Source: Straminergon stramineum (lineage: Eukaryota; Streptophyta; Bryopsida; Hypnales; Calliergonaceae). Taken from it: a DNA stretch of 64,000 nucleotides. Where the stretch lies: positions 19,269,430 to 19,333,429 of the forward strand of contig OY987263.1 in NCBI GenBank assembly GCA_963920665.1. The letters are read 5' to 3'. The first letter of the stretch is position 1; each line of letters starts with the position of its first letter. The notes below the pieces were generated by a model. That model saw nothing but the letters and a program-made list of their open reading frames with translations. It made no database searches and was not told the origin of the DNA. Position numbers and translations under genes: made by a program. Shown piece after piece: positions 61,516 to 64,000 of this stretch.

Positions 61516-62811
61516 AGTGTGTCAATTGATGAAATAGGAGATTGTTGTTCTTTTTGTTTTGGGAATTTTACACAATTTGAATGTTCTTAGGACAAGGTCT
61601 TTTTTGGCATATCATGTACACTTTATTTTAAGTATTGTTTGAGATTGTCATTGGTAATTTAATTTAATTCTTCTTTTCTATATTTTGAGTGTTTTATTTA
61701 CCTTCTATTGAATAGGGGAGATTTAGAGTTATCAATGTAGAGTTGAATATAGGTATTTGTTAGTTAGTTGTGGCATGTAAATAGATTTGGTCAATCATAT
61801 AAAATTAAAGAGTAATTTTGACTCTTCTTTTAAAGTTTAGCAAAGTAATTAAGCATTTTGATATGAGTTTCAACTTTTTACCAAGGACCAACAACTTGTT
61901 TAAATCTAAAAGGAAAGAAAAGCATAATAAAGGCCCACATTACAAGCTATCTAGGGCCTCTATAGTATAATGCTACAAGCTTATGGCAACTTACTACTCC
62001 ACACAATATTGCATTCAACCTCTAAATGGTCCAACTTTCAGATTTCAAACAAAGGATGAATGCAAACATGTCATAAACTCCTAGAGTTTTTGTTTTTTCA
62101 TTTACTATGTCAATAGGTGTAAATTCTTGAGTTAGTTCTCTTACATTTGAACAATGTAGGGATTGACAACTTATTTATGCTTCATTTTCTATGGTTATAA
62201 GAGTTTAACCTCAAAAAATTATTTTTTTAATTGAAGCAATTGATCCAACAATCTTAGGGAAATTTTTAGAGTTTTTAATTGGCTCATTTCTTCCTTCCAT
62301 AGAAACGAACTAGTTTTTCTTCAATGCTCGTGAGTTGCATCTTTTCAATTACAAAAAGAACAAGTTTATTACCTACAATATCAATTTTTCACCACCCACT
62401 TTCTTCCCAATTTAACTTGGTATTAACTAAATTGCTAGATTTCTCTAATGTTAAAAAAAATTCCAAACAAAAAGTATTAATTAATATTGCATCCTTGATA
62501 GGAATTGAACTTGGCATAGTCCTTCACTCAACGACGCTAGCATGCGAGCTTGGAGCTGTGAGCTTGTGAGCTTGGAGCCCCCCAAATTGGGGGGGAATTT
62601 TTTGCCATCCAATTTTTTTTCTTCATTTTTTTCCCCAAAACAGAGAAAAAGTTTCTATTTATAGTAAGTATTGTAACCTATGACCACATCCCCTATAACC
62701 ATGGATTGTGTTAAATTTTACACTTTAATGTACTGAAATCTTTTTTTGCTATGCAGTTAGGTGGTCAAACTTCTTTGCAAAGTTTCAACATTTTGTTTAT
62801 CTAGAACATGG
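61516..62811. other. AT-rich spacer
   Basis: No gene was recognised apart from a possible SINE-like fragment near 62.5 kb, which is listed separately. Confidence 0.35.
62500..62578 (-). repeat. tRNA-like/SINE-like fragment
   Basis: On the minus strand the segment reads GCTCGCATGCTAGCGTCGTT, then AGTTCAATTCC near 62503-62513, similar to a Pol III B box. No cloverleaf can be folded by eye. It is followed by a GAGCTTGGAGC-type duplication on the plus strand. Weak evidence for a SINE relic. Confidence 0.25.
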
Positions 62812-62813
62812 TT

Positions 62814-63550
62814 GTTCCGGCGAACAATTCGACAACTCAACGAATACAATGTCCAACATGTCAAGTAGACCCTCTTGTCCGTCTAATAGAGTCAAACTTA
62901 CCTTTGACTTTTAAAAAAAATTTCACTCTGCTCGTGAAGCCACCTGGATGCCATGTGGCAAACATGTGTCTTCCACATAGCATCCTAAAGGGGCGCATGC
63001 GGGTGTGGGCAACCTCAGGTTTGGGCGACCACGGGTAGGGCGACTTCGGGTTCAAGCTGGTGGGCGACTGCGGGTGTCGAGTACGTGGCAAGCTACAAAG
63101 CAAAGACACGAAGTGAGAACCCAAAGAGAAGTAATGCCCCACAATTACCTACGGTCGCCCTAAAAGACCCGTAGTCGCCTCCCAAGGGACCCGCACGCGC
63201 CCCCCAAAACCTGCAGTCGCCTCCTCGGACCCGAATGCGCCCTACCAGACCTGTAGTCACTCCCCGAGATCCATGCGTGCCCTCTGGAGACTGCGGGTTC
63301 AACCAGTGGTCGCCCACCCGCACGCACCCCATGACCAACTCTCACCCGTGCTCGCCCCACCTATTTATCCACTTGCCCAAGACCTTTTGGGCACCTTTCA
63401 TTGAGGCTTCTTGTCTTGTATCCTTTAGTGGCTACATGGGTGAACCTTGACTATTTACTATTTATTACATTCATCCACCCTTCTTACCTTACTAGTTGTA
63501 GACCACCTAAACTCCCAAATGAGTTTTTTGAGCCTTAGACACGACAATCA
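62814..63550 (+). repeat. Right copy of the long dispersed inverted repeat
   Basis: It begins GGTTGTTCCGGCGAAC and is alignable with the minus strand of 13533-14034 as far as about 63303. Shared blocks include CAAGTAGACCCTCTTGTC, GCCACCTGGATGCCATGTGG and TAAAGGGGCGCATGCGGG. Beyond 63303 the right copy continues through GC-rich units and a possible TATA-like CTATTTATCC at 63361 to the start of an open frame at 63554. This could be an LTR or promoter of a transposon whose coding part lies off the window. Confidence 0.65.
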
Positions 63551-63553
63551 TTG

Positions 63554-64000
63554 ATGGCCACTGGAGTTAACAATGCCAGGGCATTGCCTATCTCCGCTGT
63601 TGCACAAACCGCCGAGGCATTATGGAAGGCTGCCAAAGACAAACATCGCAAGCGTAGGGGCACTATTCATCGGAAGCGATTGCACGTGCTCAATAGTGAA
63701 GCCCACCTTGCTTTTAAGGGTTGGAATGAAGAACCAGAGCCTTGGACAATACAAACCTACGAAGACTACATCGAGTGGTGCCACATCGGCAAGTTCTTTC
63801 CTTTATGGCATCATCATTATAATCGGCACATCAATAAGGCCAACTTGAAGTACTGTGAGAATCGAGCATTCCTTCAAAGATGCATTGAATTGTGGCAAGT
63901 CCTCTACAAAACCGCCTTTGTAGATAGGAACGAGGTCCCCCTCTTCCTTGCTAGAGGAGCATATGCTGAGGTCGCTCTAAACAAAGAGGTTGATTGGAGC
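63554..64000 (+). CDS. Unidentified open frame running off the right edge
   Basis: A 149-codon frame begins at ATG 63554 (TTGATGGCC context), has an in-frame TAG just upstream at 63536-63538, and is still open at the last base. The visible protein starts MATGVNNARALPISAVAQ and is basic near residues 25-45 (KDKHRKRRGTIHRKR). It then becomes rich in tryptophan, tyrosine and histidine (GWNEEPEPW, YEDYIEWCHIG, PLWHHHYNRHI). No family was recognised. It directly follows the right copy of the long inverted repeat, so it is more likely a transposon protein (gag-like or transposase N terminus) than a host gene. Confidence 0.5.
   Translation, partial: MATGVNNARALPISAVAQTAEALWKAAKDKHRKRRGTIHRKRLHVLNSEAHLAFKGWNEEPEPWTIQTYEDYIEWCHIGKFFPLWHHHYNRHINKANLKYCENRAFLQRCIELWQVLYKTAFVDRNEVPLFLARGAYAEVALNKEVDWS

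Noticed and set aside
62861..63360. Pro/Arg-rich open frames on both strands in the right repeat copy
   Set aside because: They are produced by the GCGACTGCGGGTC-like repeat; the same happens in the left copy.
62814..63550. A proven LTR of a retrotransposon
   Set aside because: No second direct copy, primer-binding site or polypurine tract is visible. It is kept as an unclassified repeat.

Overview
The window looks like nuclear DNA of a land plant. The protein-coding genes are split into many short exons with GT-AG introns. They encode plant-type proteins: a plastid UDP-glucose pyrophosphorylase of the UGP3 type, a plant-form quiescin sulfhydryl oxidase, a PrmA-like methyltransferase with a plastid/mitochondrial-type leader, and a TIR-NBS-LRR relic. 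Degenerate plant telomere motifs (TTTAGGG) are also present. The style of the TIR-NBS-LRR relic and of the transposons suggests a non-seed plant (bryophyte or lycophyte), but that is an impression and was not tested.

Layout. 1-14.0 kb is AT-rich, repeat-filled DNA with inverted-repeat elements, a 580-bp TTAA-flanked MITE, a telomere-like tract and a GC-rich minisatellite. 14.2-17.5 kb (minus) is a TIR-NBS-LRR pseudogene with three in-frame stops, followed by a LINE remnant at 18.2-18.9 kb. 20.1-26.6 kb (minus) is a QSOX gene whose splice frame can be followed almost throughout but whose thioredoxin CxxC and Erv CxxC motifs are both mutated. 27.0-29.2 kb holds a perfect 30-bp hairpin and a second 580-bp MITE. 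29.9-33.1 kb (minus) is the PrmA-like gene. 36.9-37.4 kb (plus) is a small secreted-protein pseudogene with two in-frame TAG codons. 39.3-42.6 kb is a complete but decayed pogo/CENP-B-type transposon with terminal repeats and TA duplications. 43.9-49.7 kb (minus) is UGP3 in 17 exons, fully intact. 54.7-57.3 kb is a decayed PIF/Harbinger element (transposase plus, Myb-like partner minus). 58.6-63.5 kb is MITEs and the right copy of a long inverted repeat whose left copy sits at 13.5-14.0 kb. An unidentified open frame runs off the right edge (63554-64000).

The three genes that look expressed (QSOX, PrmA-like, UGP3) are all on the minus strand and are separate plant transcription units with large gaps, not an operon. 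UGP3 and the PrmA-like protein would probably act in plastids. QSOX would act in the secretory pathway, if it still has any redox function. The most unusual observation is the QSOX: an apparently intact splice frame with two of its three redox motifs destroyed. I saw no CRISPR array, no rRNA, no complete tRNA and no convincing novel multi-gene system.
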